64,000 bases of DNA from the NCBI GenBank assembly GCA_025062325.1, contig JANXAL010000009.1, positions 1 to 64,000 of the forward strand. Reading direction: 5' to 3'. The position numbers and the translations under genes were made by a program. Under the pieces are notes generated by a model. The model was given only the letters and a program-made list of their open reading frames with translations. It had not been told where the DNA came from and made no database searches. This stretch comes from Roseiflexus sp. Its GTDB lineage: Bacteria; Chloroflexota; Chloroflexia; Chloroflexales; Roseiflexaceae. Each line of letters starts with the position of its first letter. Position 1 is the stretch's first letter. Below, piece after piece: positions 38,374-48,205 of this stretch.

Positions 38374-39984
38374 CTACTGTTCATAGACGATCGTTCCGCC
38401 AGCAACCGTCATTACGACAGAAACGCTCGTCAGGCGTTCAGGTTCAGCACCGAGCAGGTCCCCGTCGAGCACTGTAATATCAGCGTACATGCCCGGCGCC
38501 AGAGCGCCCTGCTCGTGTTCGGCGAAGGCGGCATACGCGCTGCCCCATGTGTAACTACGCAGCGCATCCATCACACCGATTGCCTGATGTGCAGCAATCA
38601 CGCGACCGTTGTGCGCCGTGCGCGTCACTGCCGCCGCGATCCCCTGGAGCGGCGCAAAATCCGGCAACACCGGATTGTCCGACCCATTGGCGAGAACCAC
38701 CCCGGCGCGCTGCAATGCGCCCCAGGCATGCCCCCACGGCGCCAGCCCAGGACCCAGCCGCGTCACGTCCCCTTCTTCCCAGTAGGTGAAACAGGACTGG
38801 ATGGCAGCGACGACTCCCAGGCGCGCGAAACGCTCTGGCAACCCGGCATGCACGACTTCGACATGCTCGATGCGATGACGATGATTGAGTCGCGGGTGCG
38901 CGGCAAGCGCGCGCTCATACGAATCGAGCGCCATGGCGACAGCGGCATCGCCAATGGCGTGGATCGCCGCCTGGAAACCGGCGCGATGCGCGCGCAGCAC
39001 CCGTGCGTCGAGTTCCTCTGCCGAAACGAGCGGAAAACCACGGTTGCCCGGCTCGTCACCATACTCCTCACTGAGCCACGCTGTTCCGCCGCCGAGCGTC
39101 CCATCGGCGAAATACTTGATCGCCCCAAAGCGCAACCAGGCGTCATCACGCCATGCTCCCTGCGTCTCGCCCGCTTCCGCCGCCTGCAACATCGCTTCAG
39201 CAACAGCGCCATATGCCAGAACATACATGCGCAGACCTGCACCGCCGCCACGGATCGTTTCGTTGACGATCTCCAGATCGCGCAAACCGGCGACGTGTCC
39301 AAGCGCCGCTTCGCCGATAGCGACAATTCCACGTTTGTGATATTCACGTGCCGCATCACGCACTCCGGCGCGCCAGTCGATGGCTGGCGCCTCAACCGCT
39401 CGCGCTGCCAGCGCCATTGCTGATTCGAGCAATACGCCAGTCGGACTTCCGTCTTCGTAGCGTTCAATCCGCCCTCCCGGCGGATCGGGCGTGGCGGCGG
39501 CGATGCCCGCGCGCGCCAGCGCCGCCGAATTCGCCAGCGCCACGTGGTTGCATGCGCGGTAGATCAGGAGCGGATGACCGGGAACAGCAGCGTCGAGTTC
39601 CGCCAGCGTCGGATGCCGACGCTCCGCCAGCCGCCCCTGGTCGTGCCCCACAGCGACAATCCATTCCCCTGGCGGTCGTCGCGCCGCCTCTGCGCGCAAC
39701 CGTTCGAGCACAGCGCCAATACGTGTCGTGTCCCACAGCGCCACACGGGTGCGGCTGCGCACATAACTCAACAGGTGCTGGTGCGAATCGTGGAATGCCG
39801 GGATGACAGCATATTCAGGGGGAAGCCGCACAATACGCGTGGACGGTCCTGCCAGCGTCTCGATGTCATACGCCGGACCCACAGCGAGAATGCGGTCGCC
39901 GCCGATGGCAACGGCGCCACGAGCGATTGGCGCAGTGACGATGGGATAGATCATTGCGCCGGAGAGGATAACGTCTGGGATCAT
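38374..39984 (-). CDS. Amidohydrolase (YtcJ-like / Amidohydro_3)
   Basis: Encodes 536 residues. It contains the HxH-type metal motif HDSHQHLLSY (residues about 65-75), FADGTLGGGTAWL, AIHAIGDAAVAMALD, HRIEHVEV and SDNPVLPDFAPLQGI, the pattern of the YtcJ-type metal-dependent hydrolases. Substrate unknown. It follows the permease gene by 9 nt on the same strand (amidohydrolase first), so the two may be one operon. Confidence 0.88.
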   Translation of the reverse strand: MIPDVILSGAMIYPIVTAPIARGAVAIGGDRILAVGPAYDIETLAGPSTRIVRLPPEYAVIPAFHDSHQHLLSYVRSRTRVALWDTTRIGAVLERLRAEAARRPPGEWIVAVGHDQGRLAERRHPTLAELDAAVPGHPLLIYRACNHVALANSAALARAGIAAATPDPPGGRIERYEDGSPTGVLLESAMALAARAVEAPAIDWRAGVRDAAREYHKRGIVAIGEAALGHVAGLRDLEIVNETIRGGGAGLRMYVLAYGAVAEAMLQAAEAGETQGAWRDDAWLRFGAIKYFADGTLGGGTAWLSEEYGDEPGNRGFPLVSAEELDARVLRAHRAGFQAAIHAIGDAAVAMALDSYERALAAHPRLNHRHRIEHVEVVHAGLPERFARLGVVAAIQSCFTYWEEGDVTRLGPGLAPWGHAWGALQRAGVVLANGSDNPVLPDFAPLQGIAAAVTRTAHNGRVIAAHQAIGVMDALRSYTWGSAYAAFAEHEQGALAPGMYADITVLDGDLLGAEPERLTSVSVVMTVAGGTIVYEQ

Positions 39985-40046
39985 GGTCTCTGAATAGTCG
40001 TGTAAGGAACCAGGATGGCATCATGGTACCTGATTTTCTTCAAGAA

Positions 40047-40245
40047 TTGAGAACTGAGGGGTTAGGGGTTAGAGACGTTTCTGCACCTGCAACCTGTTCT
40101 TCGCACTCGCCCCCTTCCCGCCTGCAACATTCCCGCTGGCGCCGCCTCTCGTCGCTCGCTGCTCCCCTCTTGCCTCTGCTCCCCTCTCGCCTGCAACATT
40201 CCCGCTGGCGCCGCCTCTCGTCGCTCGCCTCTCGCCTCATAGTAT
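40047..40245. repeat. Duplicated CCTGCAACATTCCCGCTGGC block in a pyrimidine-rich spacer
   Basis: A 50-nt sequence starting CGCCTGCAACATTCCCGC and ending CTCTCGTCGCTCGC is repeated twice, about 75 nt apart (near 40119 and 40189). GGGGTTAGGGGTTAG precedes it at 40058. No gene is supported in this 310-nt spacer. Confidence 0.65.
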
Positions 40246-40294
40246 TGTGCTACACTTGCGCCACGCACCCATTTCACCTCTCAGGAGCGCATCT

Positions 40295-41731
40295 ATGTCA
40301 AAAGAACTCTCAACGCCTGAGTGCCTGGACATCATTCACCGGGGGATCGCAGCCGTCGCCGGTCTGTCGCACCGACCAAAACGGGTGGTGATTGTCGGCG
40401 CGGGAGTTGCCGGGCTGGTTGCTGGCTATGAGCTGCTGCGCGCCGGGCACGATCCGCTGATCCTGGAGGCGCGCAATCGCGTCGGCGGACGGATCTGCAC
40501 CCTGCGCGAGCCATTCACCGAAGGGTTATATGGCGAAGCGGGCGCCATGCGCATTCCACGCGCGCATACGCTCACCATGGCATATATCGACCGGTTCGCC
40601 TTGCCGACGACCGATTTTGTCATGGAGAGTTCACAGACCTATGTACATATTGGCGGCGTGAAGCGCCGCATGGCAGAGGTGCGCGCTGACCCTGACGCGC
40701 TCGGCTTCGAGACATCAACCGCAGAGAAGGGCAGGCTCGCCGGAGATGTCTGGGCGGAAACAATCCGTCCGCTGGTCGAACAGGTCGAGCGTGACGGTCA
40801 GGCGGGGTGGGAACAGATTTACGCGACCTACGACCAGTACTCGGTGCGCGAGTTCCTCGAACTCCATGGATGGTCGGAAGGACTGATTGAAATGTTTGGT
40901 CTGCTGAACAACCAGGAAGCGTTGATGAACTCCTCCTTCCTGGAGCTGTTCCGCGAAGAAGCGGGCAATTACTATACCAACATGTGCCAAATCGTTGGCG
41001 GGATGGACCGATTCGTCCATGCGTTCCTTCCGGCGCTCGATGCGCGCATTCGCTACGGCGCCCGGATGATCGCTCTGGATCAGACCCCCGAACACGCGAT
41101 TGTGCATTACCATACAATGGCTGGGCGGTTTCAGGTCGCCGCTGATTATGCGATCATCACCACTCCGTTCCCAGTTTTGCGGCATGTCGAAACGCTCAAA
41201 CCGTTCTCGCGCGCCAAGCAGCGCGCTATCCGCCAGTTGCACTACGACGCCGCCGCCAAGATTTTCTTTCAGTGCCGTCGCCGCTTCTGGGAGACCGACG
41301 AGGGGATCAATGGCGGCGGCACGGTGACCGATCTGCCCATCCGCAATCTGTACTACACCGACTGGGGGAAAGAGACCGGGCGCGGCGTGCTGCTCGCCAG
41401 CTACACATGGGCGGAAGATGCGCAGCGCTGGGGATCGCTCTCGCCGCGCGACCGGATCGAGCAGGCGCTGGAAAACGTTGCTGCCATTCATCCGCAGATC
41501 ATCGCCGAATTCGAGGTCGGCACATCGTATATGTGGCATGATGATGAGTTTGCCGGTGGCGCGTTCGCGCTCTTTGAGCCAGGACAGCAAACGCTGCTGC
41601 ACGATGCGATTATCGAACCCGAGGGGCGCTTCCATTTTGCTGGCGAACACGCCTCGCTGTACCATGCATGGATCCAGGGAGCGATTGAGTCCGGTCTGCG
41701 CGCGGCAGTGGCAGTCCATCAGGCAGCGTAG
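40295..41731 (+). CDS. Flavin monoamine oxidase / L-amino-acid-oxidase-like protein
   Basis: Encodes 478 residues. The FAD-binding motif [35 protein letters not shown] is split here as [17 protein letters not shown] and [32 protein letters not shown] at the C-terminus is the FAD-closing signature of the family. ATG 40295 has CAGGAG 7 nt upstream. It oxidises a primary or secondary amine to an imine plus H2O2; the substrate is not predictable. No signal peptide. It is followed by a Uma2 gene 12 nt later. Confidence 0.88.
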   Translation: MSKELSTPECLDIIHRGIAAVAGLSHRPKRVVIVGAGVAGLVAGYELLRAGHDPLILEARNRVGGRICTLREPFTEGLYGEAGAMRIPRAHTLTMAYIDRFALPTTDFVMESSQTYVHIGGVKRRMAEVRADPDALGFETSTAEKGRLAGDVWAETIRPLVEQVERDGQAGWEQIYATYDQYSVREFLELHGWSEGLIEMFGLLNNQEALMNSSFLELFREEAGNYYTNMCQIVGGMDRFVHAFLPALDARIRYGARMIALDQTPEHAIVHYHTMAGRFQVAADYAIITTPFPVLRHVETLKPFSRAKQRAIRQLHYDAAAKIFFQCRRRFWETDEGINGGGTVTDLPIRNLYYTDWGKETGRGVLLASYTWAEDAQRWGSLSPRDRIEQALENVAAIHPQIIAEFEVGTSYMWHDDEFAGGAFALFEPGQQTLLHDAIIEPEGRFHFAGEHASLYHAWIQGAIESGLRAAVAVHQAA

Positions 41732-41743
41732 AAAGGGGGAGCG

Positions 41744-42358
41744 ATGACAACCGCGATTCGTGACTCACCGATGCTGCTGGTGCGTGAAACTGATGGCGTC
41801 GCCATCGATCTCGCGCCCTTGCAGGGTCTCTGGACGGTCGAGCAATACCTGAAGCTGACCGATCATACGCGCTGTCTGGTGGAATTTTCCAATGGCAACC
41901 TTGAGGTTCTGCCGATGCCCACGCAACGCCACCAGATCATCCTGGCGTTCCTGTATCGCATGTTTTTCGCATTCCTGCAACCGCGCGGCGGACTGGTTCT
42001 CTTCGCGCCTCTCAGGTTACAGATCGGTCCGGCGGCATTCCGTGAACCGGACCTGTTGCTTCTGCTGCGCGCCGATGACCCGCGAGCACAGAATCGTTAC
42101 TGGTCCGGCGCCGACCTGGTGCTGGAAGTGGTGAGCGAGGACGATCCCGGGCGCGACACTATCGATAAGGTGCGCGACTATGCCAGCGCAGGGATTCCTG
42201 AGTACTGGATTGTTAATCCGATGAACGAGACGATCACGGTCCTGTCGCTGACCGATGACACCTATGCGCCCCACGGCGTCTTTTGTCGCGGCGATCAGGC
42301 AACGTCGGCGCTGCTCGAAGGCTTCAGCGTGAGCGTCGATGGGGTCTTTGGCGCATAG
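41744..42358 (+). CDS. Uma2-family nuclease-like protein
   Basis: Encodes 204 residues. The Uma2/DUF820 fold is marked by FREPDLLLLL (catalytic Asp), ADLVLEVVSEDD (Glu) and EYWIVNP. GGGGGAGC precedes the ATG by 2-7 nt. Uma2 proteins are abundant in cyanobacteria and Chloroflexota, often as small multigene families; the function is unproven. This is the second of three copies in the window. Confidence 0.85.
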   Translation: MTTAIRDSPMLLVRETDGVAIDLAPLQGLWTVEQYLKLTDHTRCLVEFSNGNLEVLPMPTQRHQIILAFLYRMFFAFLQPRGGLVLFAPLRLQIGPAAFREPDLLLLLRADDPRAQNRYWSGADLVLEVVSEDDPGRDTIDKVRDYASAGIPEYWIVNPMNETITVLSLTDDTYAPHGVFCRGDQATSALLEGFSVSVDGVFGA

Positions 42359-42483
42359 TGATAGTTGGCAGGAAGCTAACGCAGGGGTGCAAAGACGCCA
42401 AGAGCAGTTTTTCGAGACCGTGCGCCTCGGCATCAAACGTTTCGAGAAGCGCTGTAACGTAAAGCGATGCACACGCAGGAGCA

Positions 42484-44046
42484 ATGACGTCAGAGAAGCC
42501 AATCCTGGCAATCGACCTTGGCACGTCTGGTCCCAAGGTCGCGCTCGTGACCTGCGGCGGCGATATTCTGGCATGGGAGTTCGAGCCGGTGCGTCTACAT
42601 CTGGTGCAGGGCGGAGGCGCCGAGCAGAGCGCCGTCGAATGGTGGGAGGCGATCGGCGCGGCTGCGCGCCGCCTGACCGCTGCAACCGGCATCACCAGCG
42701 TCGCCGCAGTCAGCGCGACGGCGCAGTGGTCGGGCACGGTCGCGGTTGGCAACGATAATCGTCCGCTCACCAACGCGATCATCTGGATGGATTCACGCGG
42801 CGCGCCCGACATCCACGCTCTGGTCGCCGGTCGTCCCACCGTCGCCGGGTATGGGCTGGCAAAACTGGCCACCTGGATCCGACTCACCGGCGGCGCGCCC
42901 GGTCTCGCCGGAAAGGATCCACTGGCGCACATCCTGTATCTTCGGCGCGCGCGTCCCGACGTGTACCGCGCCACAAGCGTCTTTCTCGAACCGAAGGATT
43001 ATATCAATCTGCGACTCACAGGGGTGCGCGCTGCCTCGTTCGACTCGATCACCCTTCACTGGCTGACCGACAATCGCGCGATTGATCGAATCACGTATGC
43101 GCCACAATTGCTGGCGCTGACCGGCATTGAACGCGCCAAACTGCCGGATCTGCGGCGCGCTGTCGACATCCTGGGTCCGCTAACCGCCGATGCTGCCGAA
43201 CATCTTGGCGTCGAGCCAGGCGCGCCGGTGGCTGTCGGATCGTCGGATATCCATTCGGCAGCAGTGGGTGCAGGCGCCGTGCGCGACTACGACGCCAACC
43301 TGTATGTCGGCACGTCGTCGTGGCTTGTCTGCCACGTGCCGTTCAAGCGCACCGACCTGCTCCACAATATGGCGTCGCTGCCATCGGCGATCCCGGGGAA
43401 ATACCTGCTGACCAACGAGCAGGAATGCGCAGGCGCCTGCCTGACGTTTTTACGTGACAATCTGTTGTTCGCCAATGACGAATTTGCGACGCTGCCCCCG
43501 GATGGGTTCTATGCGGCGCTGAACCGCATGGCAGAGCGCGAAGCGCCCGGCAGCGGCGGGCTGATCTTCACGCCATGGCTCTACGGCGAGCGCACCCCGG
43601 TTGAAGATCACACGCTGCGCGGCGGGTTTCACAACCTGTCGCTGACGACGACGCGGGCGCAGATGGCGCGCGCCGTGATGGAAGGGGTCGCCTACAATAT
43701 GCGCTGGCTGCGTGACGCGGTTCGCCGTTTCATGCGGCGGTCGCCCGGCGCGATTATGATGACCGGCGGCGGGGCGCAGTCTGCCGTCTGGTGTCAGATC
43801 TTCGCCGATGTTCTCGGATGTCCCATCCATCAGGCGACGCATCCGCTCCTGGCGAATGTACGCGGCGCGGCGCTGATTGCGGCAGTGGCGATTGGACGAC
43901 AATCCTTCAACCGGATTACTGCGCCAGTCGCTGCGACATTCCATCCACGCCACGAGCACCAGCGCACCTATGATGAGCTGTTCCGCGCCTTCGTGCGCAT
44001 TTATCGCCAGAATCGGGCAATCTACGCCCAACTGAACCGGAGGTGA
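42484..44046 (+). CDS. FGGY-family carbohydrate kinase (xylulokinase-like)
   Basis: Encodes 520 residues. Phosphate-binding motifs AIDLGTSGPKVALV near the N-terminus and GGGAQSAVWCQIFADVLGCPI near 425-445, with NAIIWMDSRGAPD carrying the catalytic Asp, place it in the FGGY kinases closest to xylulokinase. It phosphorylates a sugar or polyol; the substrate needs assay. ATG 42484 follows GGAG. Confidence 0.87.
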   Translation: MTSEKPILAIDLGTSGPKVALVTCGGDILAWEFEPVRLHLVQGGGAEQSAVEWWEAIGAAARRLTAATGITSVAAVSATAQWSGTVAVGNDNRPLTNAIIWMDSRGAPDIHALVAGRPTVAGYGLAKLATWIRLTGGAPGLAGKDPLAHILYLRRARPDVYRATSVFLEPKDYINLRLTGVRAASFDSITLHWLTDNRAIDRITYAPQLLALTGIERAKLPDLRRAVDILGPLTADAAEHLGVEPGAPVAVGSSDIHSAAVGAGAVRDYDANLYVGTSSWLVCHVPFKRTDLLHNMASLPSAIPGKYLLTNEQECAGACLTFLRDNLLFANDEFATLPPDGFYAALNRMAEREAPGSGGLIFTPWLYGERTPVEDHTLRGGFHNLSLTTTRAQMARAVMEGVAYNMRWLRDAVRRFMRRSPGAIMMTGGGAQSAVWCQIFADVLGCPIHQATHPLLANVRGAALIAAVAIGRQSFNRITAPVAATFHPRHEHQRTYDELFRAFVRIYRQNRAIYAQLNRR

Positions 44047-44133
44047 CGCGCCCTCCGGCATTTCTCGAAGAGATTGATGCGAAGACGCGAAGGCGCAAAG
44101 CATGGAATTAATGCACATTTACGAGGAGATCGC

Positions 44134-45630
44134 ATGCCTAGCTCCCGATTCCGTGAGACGCTCATATCAACCGGGACGCGCGCCGCTGCCGCACTCGAGG
44201 CGCTCCTGCGCCGCATCCCGGCAGTGCAGCGCCGCCTCGAAGCGCAGTACGAGACGCTGCTTGCCGAGATTGAGCCATCGCTCAAGCCCTACCGCAACGA
44301 AGTGCCAGCATACGCCCGTCTGCCCGCCGTCGGACGCAGCCGCAACGACATTCTCGCTGAGATGCGCCGCCTAGCGGAGCGTGAAACTCCGCGCTGGCGC
44401 GAGGGATTTGTGTCAGGCGCCATCTATCACGGCGACCCCGACCATCAGGCGTTTTTGAGCCAGGCGTATGCGATCCACGCAGCGAGCAACCCGCTGCACG
44501 CCGATCTCTGGCCCAGCATCGCCCGGTACGAAGCCGAGATCGTCGCCATGACCGCATCGATGCTTGGCGGCGTCCCCGGTGTCTGCGGCACGGTCACTTC
44601 CGGCGGCACCGAGAGCATTCTGCTGGCGATGAAAACCTACCGTGACTGGGCGCGCGAGCGGCGCGGCGTCCGCCACCCCGAGGTCATCGTCCCGCGCACT
44701 GCGCACGCTGCCTTTGATAAAGCTGCGCACTACTTCGGCATCCGGTTGGTGCGCATTCCCGTTGATGCCGACTTTCGCGCCGATGTCGCCGCTGCACGGC
44801 GCGCCATCACGCGCAACACGATTGCGCTGGTCGGGTCGGCGCCATCCTTCCCGCATGGCGTCATTGATCCCATCGCCGATCTGGCAGCGCTGGCAGGCGA
44901 GCGCCGCATCGGCATGCACGTTGACGCCTGCCTTGGCGGGTTTGTGCTCCCCTGGGCGCGGCAGCTTGGCTACCCGGTTCCGCCGTTCGACTTCAGCGTT
45001 CCCGGTGTCACCTCGATCTCGGTAGACACCCACAAGTATGGATATGCCGCCAAAGGAACGTCGGTCATCCTCTATCGCACCGAAGATTTGCGCCGCTTCC
45101 AGTATTACGTCGCCGCCGACTGGCCCGGCGGGCTGTACGTTTCGCCAACAATGGCGGGCAGCCGCCCCGGTGGTTTGAGCGCGGCTGCGTGGGCTGCAAT
45201 GGTTAGCATCGGCGAACAGGGGTACCTGGAGGCGACCCGGCGCATCCTGGAAACGGCGCGTCGGATCCGCTGCGGCATCGAGTCCATTCCAGAATTGCGC
45301 GTTCTCGGCGATCCACTGTGGGTGATTGCGTTCACATCGACGCGACTTGACATCTACCGCGTGCTCGATCAGATGGCGCAGCGCGGCTGGCATCTCAACG
45401 GGCTGCACCATCCGCCTGCGATCCACATCTGCGTCACCCTGCCGCACACGCAACCCGGCGTCGCCGACCGCTTCATCGCCGATCTGCGCGACGCAGTCGC
45501 TGCCGTGCGCCGCGAGCCGCGCGCCAGAGGAGGCATGGCGCCGGTGTACGGCATGGCGGCATCACTGCCGTTCCGCGGCGTCATCAGCGACCTGCTGCGC
45601 AGATACCTTGATATGGTGTATCGGGTGTGA
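44134..45630 (+). CDS. PLP-dependent decarboxylase/lyase (sphingosine-1-phosphate-lyase-like)
   Basis: Encodes 498 residues. It is of the group II decarboxylase fold: [16 protein letters not shown] binds PLP phosphate, [12 protein letters not shown] holds Asp for the pyridine ring, and K301 in [15 protein letters not shown] is the Schiff-base lysine. The overall pattern is closest to sphingosine-1-phosphate lyase (Dpl1/SgpL), although bacterial homologues may act on other phospho-amines or amino acids. GAGGAG is 5 nt upstream of ATG 44134; an extension to 44074 lacks an SD. Confidence 0.85.
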   Translation: MPSSRFRETLISTGTRAAAALEALLRRIPAVQRRLEAQYETLLAEIEPSLKPYRNEVPAYARLPAVGRSRNDILAEMRRLAERETPRWREGFVSGAIYHGDPDHQAFLSQAYAIHAASNPLHADLWPSIARYEAEIVAMTASMLGGVPGVCGTVTSGGTESILLAMKTYRDWARERRGVRHPEVIVPRTAHAAFDKAAHYFGIRLVRIPVDADFRADVAAARRAITRNTIALVGSAPSFPHGVIDPIADLAALAGERRIGMHVDACLGGFVLPWARQLGYPVPPFDFSVPGVTSISVDTHKYGYAAKGTSVILYRTEDLRRFQYYVAADWPGGLYVSPTMAGSRPGGLSAAAWAAMVSIGEQGYLEATRRILETARRIRCGIESIPELRVLGDPLWVIAFTSTRLDIYRVLDQMAQRGWHLNGLHHPPAIHICVTLPHTQPGVADRFIADLRDAVAAVRREPRARGGMAPVYGMAASLPFRGVISDLLRRYLDMVYRV

Positions 45631-45661
45631 AAGCGTTGGGCGATCTGCTATGAGTTGTCTT

Positions 45662-45994
45662 CTAGCAGCAACTTTTCCAGTTGCGGTCTAACAGAGGAAG
45701 TTCGTTTGCTACAATGTCCCACACGATTGCGTAATCTATTGCGAAGTAACCGTGGGCAAGGCGGTTACGCAAGCCCGCTATCTGTCGCCAGGGAATTTCC
45801 GGGCGGCTTTGCTGGATATGCAAGGGAATGCGACGTGCTGCCTCACCCAGAATCTCTAGATTCCGCACCACTGCGTCCTGTGTTTTCGTATCCGCGAGAA
45901 AATCCGAGTAACTCTGGCCAGCGATATAGGTTGTCGCTTTATGCACGCTGTCCAGCATATCCATCAGAAATTGTTTCCAGGGTCGCTCAGACAT
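45662..45994 (-). CDS. hepT: HepT-like RNase toxin domain protein
   Basis: Encodes 110 residues, HEPN/DUF86 family. The catalytic R-x4-H-x-Y motif is intact: RNRLAHGY. HepT toxins are metal-independent RNases. The start is the ATG at 45994, 8 nt inside the end of mntA; a frame continuing to 46264 is the shadow of mntA. It forms a module with MntA, in which MntA AMPylates a tyrosine of HepT to neutralise it. Confidence 0.88.
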   Translation of the reverse strand: MSERPWKQFLMDMLDSVHKATTYIAGQSYSDFLADTKTQDAVVRNLEILGEAARRIPLHIQQSRPEIPWRQIAGLRNRLAHGYFAIDYAIVWDIVANELPLLDRNWKSCC

Positions 45995-46283
45995 AGATAA
46001 GATCTTTCTGCGCGTCTTTCCATAACAGCGGCTTTTGCTGGAGGGCGCCAGGCGTAAGCAGATCCACCTGTAGTTCCAGGATTTCCTCCAGATAATCCCA
46101 CAACTCGAAAAAGCGCAATCCAATAGGTCGATCAAAATGAACCAGAATATCCACATCGCTGGCAGGAGTTTGCTCGTCACGCGCGTAGGAGCCGAAAATG
46201 CCAATCTCGCGCACGCCGTATTTTTCGGCAAGCTCGGCTTTGTGTGCGCGTAAGATGCGCTCAATGTCCTTGCGACGCTTCAC
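45987..46283 (-). CDS. mntA: MntA-type minimal nucleotidyltransferase antitoxin
   Basis: Encodes 98 residues. The nucleotidyltransferase motif GSYARDEQTPASDVDILVHF (GSxAR and DxD) is intact. Coupled to hepT by an 8-nt overlap. It is preceded by the DUF4160-DUF2442 pair on the same strand with a 29-nt gap. Confidence 0.9.
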   Translation of the reverse strand: MKRRKDIERILRAHKAELAEKYGVREIGIFGSYARDEQTPASDVDILVHFDRPIGLRFFELWDYLEEILELQVDLLTPGALQQKPLLWKDAQKDLIYV

Positions 46284-46312
46284 TGCTCTTCCGATTGATG
46301 TCCCGCATGTCG

Positions 46313-46606
46313 TTATTCACGGCGTTGCAACCAGTGTTGCAACGAATGTTGCGTTTCCTGCGATGGAATTCCTGCCAGCAGATGTCTTACTTCAATATCC
46401 TCGTCCAGATCAGGCCAGTGAATCCCTTCCCCGTCTCCTATCAATCGCCAGTTGGCTCGTTCTTCTGGCGTACCATGCAACAGGCGCGGGAACCAGGCGA
46501 GTGGCGCACTGATTGTGCGTCCATCGTCTAACTCTATGACAAGTTCTTCCTCGGTCACGTTCACGGTTTGAGCCTGAGCGCGGCGCTCAATGACCAAAGT
46601 ATTCAT
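46313..46606 (-). CDS. DUF2442 domain protein
   Basis: Encodes 97 residues. The sequence ELDDGRTISAPLAWFPRLLHGTPEERANW is the DUF2442 hallmark. DUF2442 and DUF4160 genes are often adjacent and are suspected to be toxin-antitoxin-like. The start (46606) overlaps the end of the DUF4160 gene by 20 nt. Function unknown. Confidence 0.88.
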   Translation of the reverse strand: MNTLVIERRAQAQTVNVTEEELVIELDDGRTISAPLAWFPRLLHGTPEERANWRLIGDGEGIHWPDLDEDIEVRHLLAGIPSQETQHSLQHWLQRRE

Positions 46607-46823
46607 GCCATGCCTCTAGGAGTTCCTGTTCGTGCTGTTCAATAAGGCGCTGAATACGGCGTATCTCTTGAGGACGAAATCTTCCACTTGATCGAAGCCG
46701 CGCCAGACTCAACCAGAACTTGGCGATTTCACTTCCACGCTCAACATGGATATGCGGCGGCTCGGAGCAGTCGCCTGAATAGAAGAACAGGCGATACAGT
46801 CCTATGTGCGCAACTGTAGACAT
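46587..46823 (-). CDS. DUF4160 domain protein
   Basis: Encodes 78 residues. PPHIHVERGSEIAKFWLS and RLIEQHEQELLEAWHEYF are DUF4160 features. It is the first gene of a four-gene run DUF4160-DUF2442-mntA-hepT on the minus strand. Expected role: small toxin-antitoxin partner, unproven. Confidence 0.88.
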   Translation of the reverse strand: MSTVAHIGLYRLFFYSGDCSEPPHIHVERGSEIAKFWLSLARLRSSGRFRPQEIRRIQRLIEQHEQELLEAWHEYFGH

Positions 46824-47015
46824 TTCGTCCTATTGCCACGTACGACGTCGTAATCTATGTTAATGGACGACTGTCACTTCGTCAACGGAGCTTCACAGCG
46901 GGTACGGTCATCAATTGACAGGAGATACGTACTTAAGTCTGCGACGTCACAGCCATCGATGCGGCTTTTGCCTTGCGCCCGTCTCGTGGTACACTACAGT
47001 AGAATGTCCAGATAA

Positions 47016-47612
47016 ATGAGTCGTATGAAGTACCACAAGATGTGTGCGATGACCGTCGAGATTGTACGTAGACCGTTCAGCGTTGATGAGTATCAACGCA
47101 TGCGCGAGACGGGCATCCTGGCAGAGGATGATCGGGTCGAGTTGATCGACGGCGAGGTGCGCATCATGAGTCCGGTGGGTCCGCTCCACGCAGCCGTTGT
47201 CAAACGTCTGAACGCGCTCCTCACGAAGACTGTCGCTGACCACGCCCTGATCAGTGTGCAGGACCCTATCAGGCTCGATGCATTCAATGAACCTCAACCT
47301 GACCTTGCAGCGCTTCGTCCACGCCCGGACTACTATGCGCAGCAACACCCTGCACCCCAGGATGTCTTCTTTGTGATCGAAGTCGCCGACACATCACGCG
47401 AGTATGACCGGCGCGAAAAGCTGCCCCGCTATGCCGCCGCCGGGATACCGGAAGCCTGGTTGATCGATGCTGCCCAGGAGACCATCGAACAGCACCTCGA
47501 TCCGCAGAACGACCAGTACACGCGGCGCTTGAGGTTTGTCCCCGGTGATCGGATTACCTCTGCAACGCTACCGATCGTGACGCTCGATGTTGCTGTGATC
47601 TTCGGGCGCTGA
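47016..47612 (+). CDS. Uma2-family nuclease-like protein
   Basis: Encodes 198 residues, or 187 from the inner ATG 47049. DRVELIDGEVRIMSPVGPLHA, EPQPDLAALRP, FVIEVADTSREYDRREKLP and EAWLIDA form the complete Uma2 pattern with Asp, Glu and Lys/Gln positions. It is the third Uma2 copy in the window; copies differ greatly in sequence, so they are not recent duplicates. No strong SD. Confidence 0.85.
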   Translation: MSRMKYHKMCAMTVEIVRRPFSVDEYQRMRETGILAEDDRVELIDGEVRIMSPVGPLHAAVVKRLNALLTKTVADHALISVQDPIRLDAFNEPQPDLAALRPRPDYYAQQHPAPQDVFFVIEVADTSREYDRREKLPRYAAAGIPEAWLIDAAQETIEQHLDPQNDQYTRRLRFVPGDRITSATLPIVTLDVAVIFGR

Positions 47613-47658
47613 TGCATCTGCGCGACCGGCAGCGAACTAGAGACAATACGACAATACA

Positions 47659-47687
47659 GAAGGCCCCGTCGTTCTGACGAGGCCTTC
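47659..47687. terminator. Bidirectional terminator hairpin
   Basis: GAAGGCC...GGCCTTC with an inner CGTC/GACG pair forms an 11-bp stem with one mismatch around a GTTCT loop. It lies between convergent Uma2 and DUF2892 genes, so it may serve both. Confidence 0.7.
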
Positions 47688-47738
47688 CGAATGTTAGATG
47701 TCACTGGATCGGGCGCCCCGCTCCAGCGATGCGTCTGA

Positions 47739-47957
47739 TCAGTGCTTCGCTGCTGGTTTGGTCGGCGTGGTGTCGATACCGAGCGCCGAGTAGAGCGGGC
47801 AGACGCCAAAAATGGCAGTGATCAGCAGAATCACCGCTATAAGGGCGGCAAGCGCCTGCCAGAAGCCACTGAGTAGCACAAACGTGGCAATGAGCAGCAC
47901 GATACCTGCAATTGCTCGAATGCCACGATCAATCGGACCAACATTTTGACGGAACAT
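47739..47957 (-). CDS. DUF2892 (YgaP-like) two-segment membrane protein
   Basis: Encodes 72 residues. FRQNVGPIDRGIRAIAG starts the DUF2892 domain, followed by two hydrophobic segments and CPLYSALGIDTT near the end, as in the membrane domain of YgaP. It is often near rhodanese or sulfur genes, but none is adjacent. ATG 47957 has AGGAGGGA 8 nt upstream. Confidence 0.88.
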   Translation of the reverse strand: MFRQNVGPIDRGIRAIAGIVLLIATFVLLSGFWQALAALIAVILLITAIFGVCPLYSALGIDTTPTKPAAKH

Positions 47958-48044
47958 CGTTGTCCCTCCTTTCAGGGCATGACGTAGTTGATCATCGTTC
48001 CGTCGTATTAGACGCAGCGTGTGTGAAAAATGTTACAGGCACGG

Positions 48045-48195
48045 CAGGGGTTGGGGATTAGGGGTTAGCCTTCCTACCTGTAACCTTCGATCTTCGCACC
48101 TTCAACCTTCCCACATGCTCCTCCCTCGCCTCGCGCCGCCTGCCTCGCGCCGCTCACCTCTTACTCCTTGCCCCTCGCCTCGCGCCTCGCGCCTC
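48045..48195. repeat. GGGGTTAGG and CTCGCCTCGCGCC low-complexity spacer
   Basis: GGGGTTGGGGATTAGGGGTTAG is followed by a pyrimidine-rich stretch with CTCGCCTCGCGCC and CCTCGCGCCTCGCGCCTC words. Same families as at 34955, 35737 and 40047. Confidence 0.55.
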
Positions 48196-48205
48196 ACTTC
48201 AAAGT

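Noticed and set aside
45995-46264. A longer HepT reading frame
   Set aside because: It is the shadow of mntA; ATG 45994 gives the family-sized protein.
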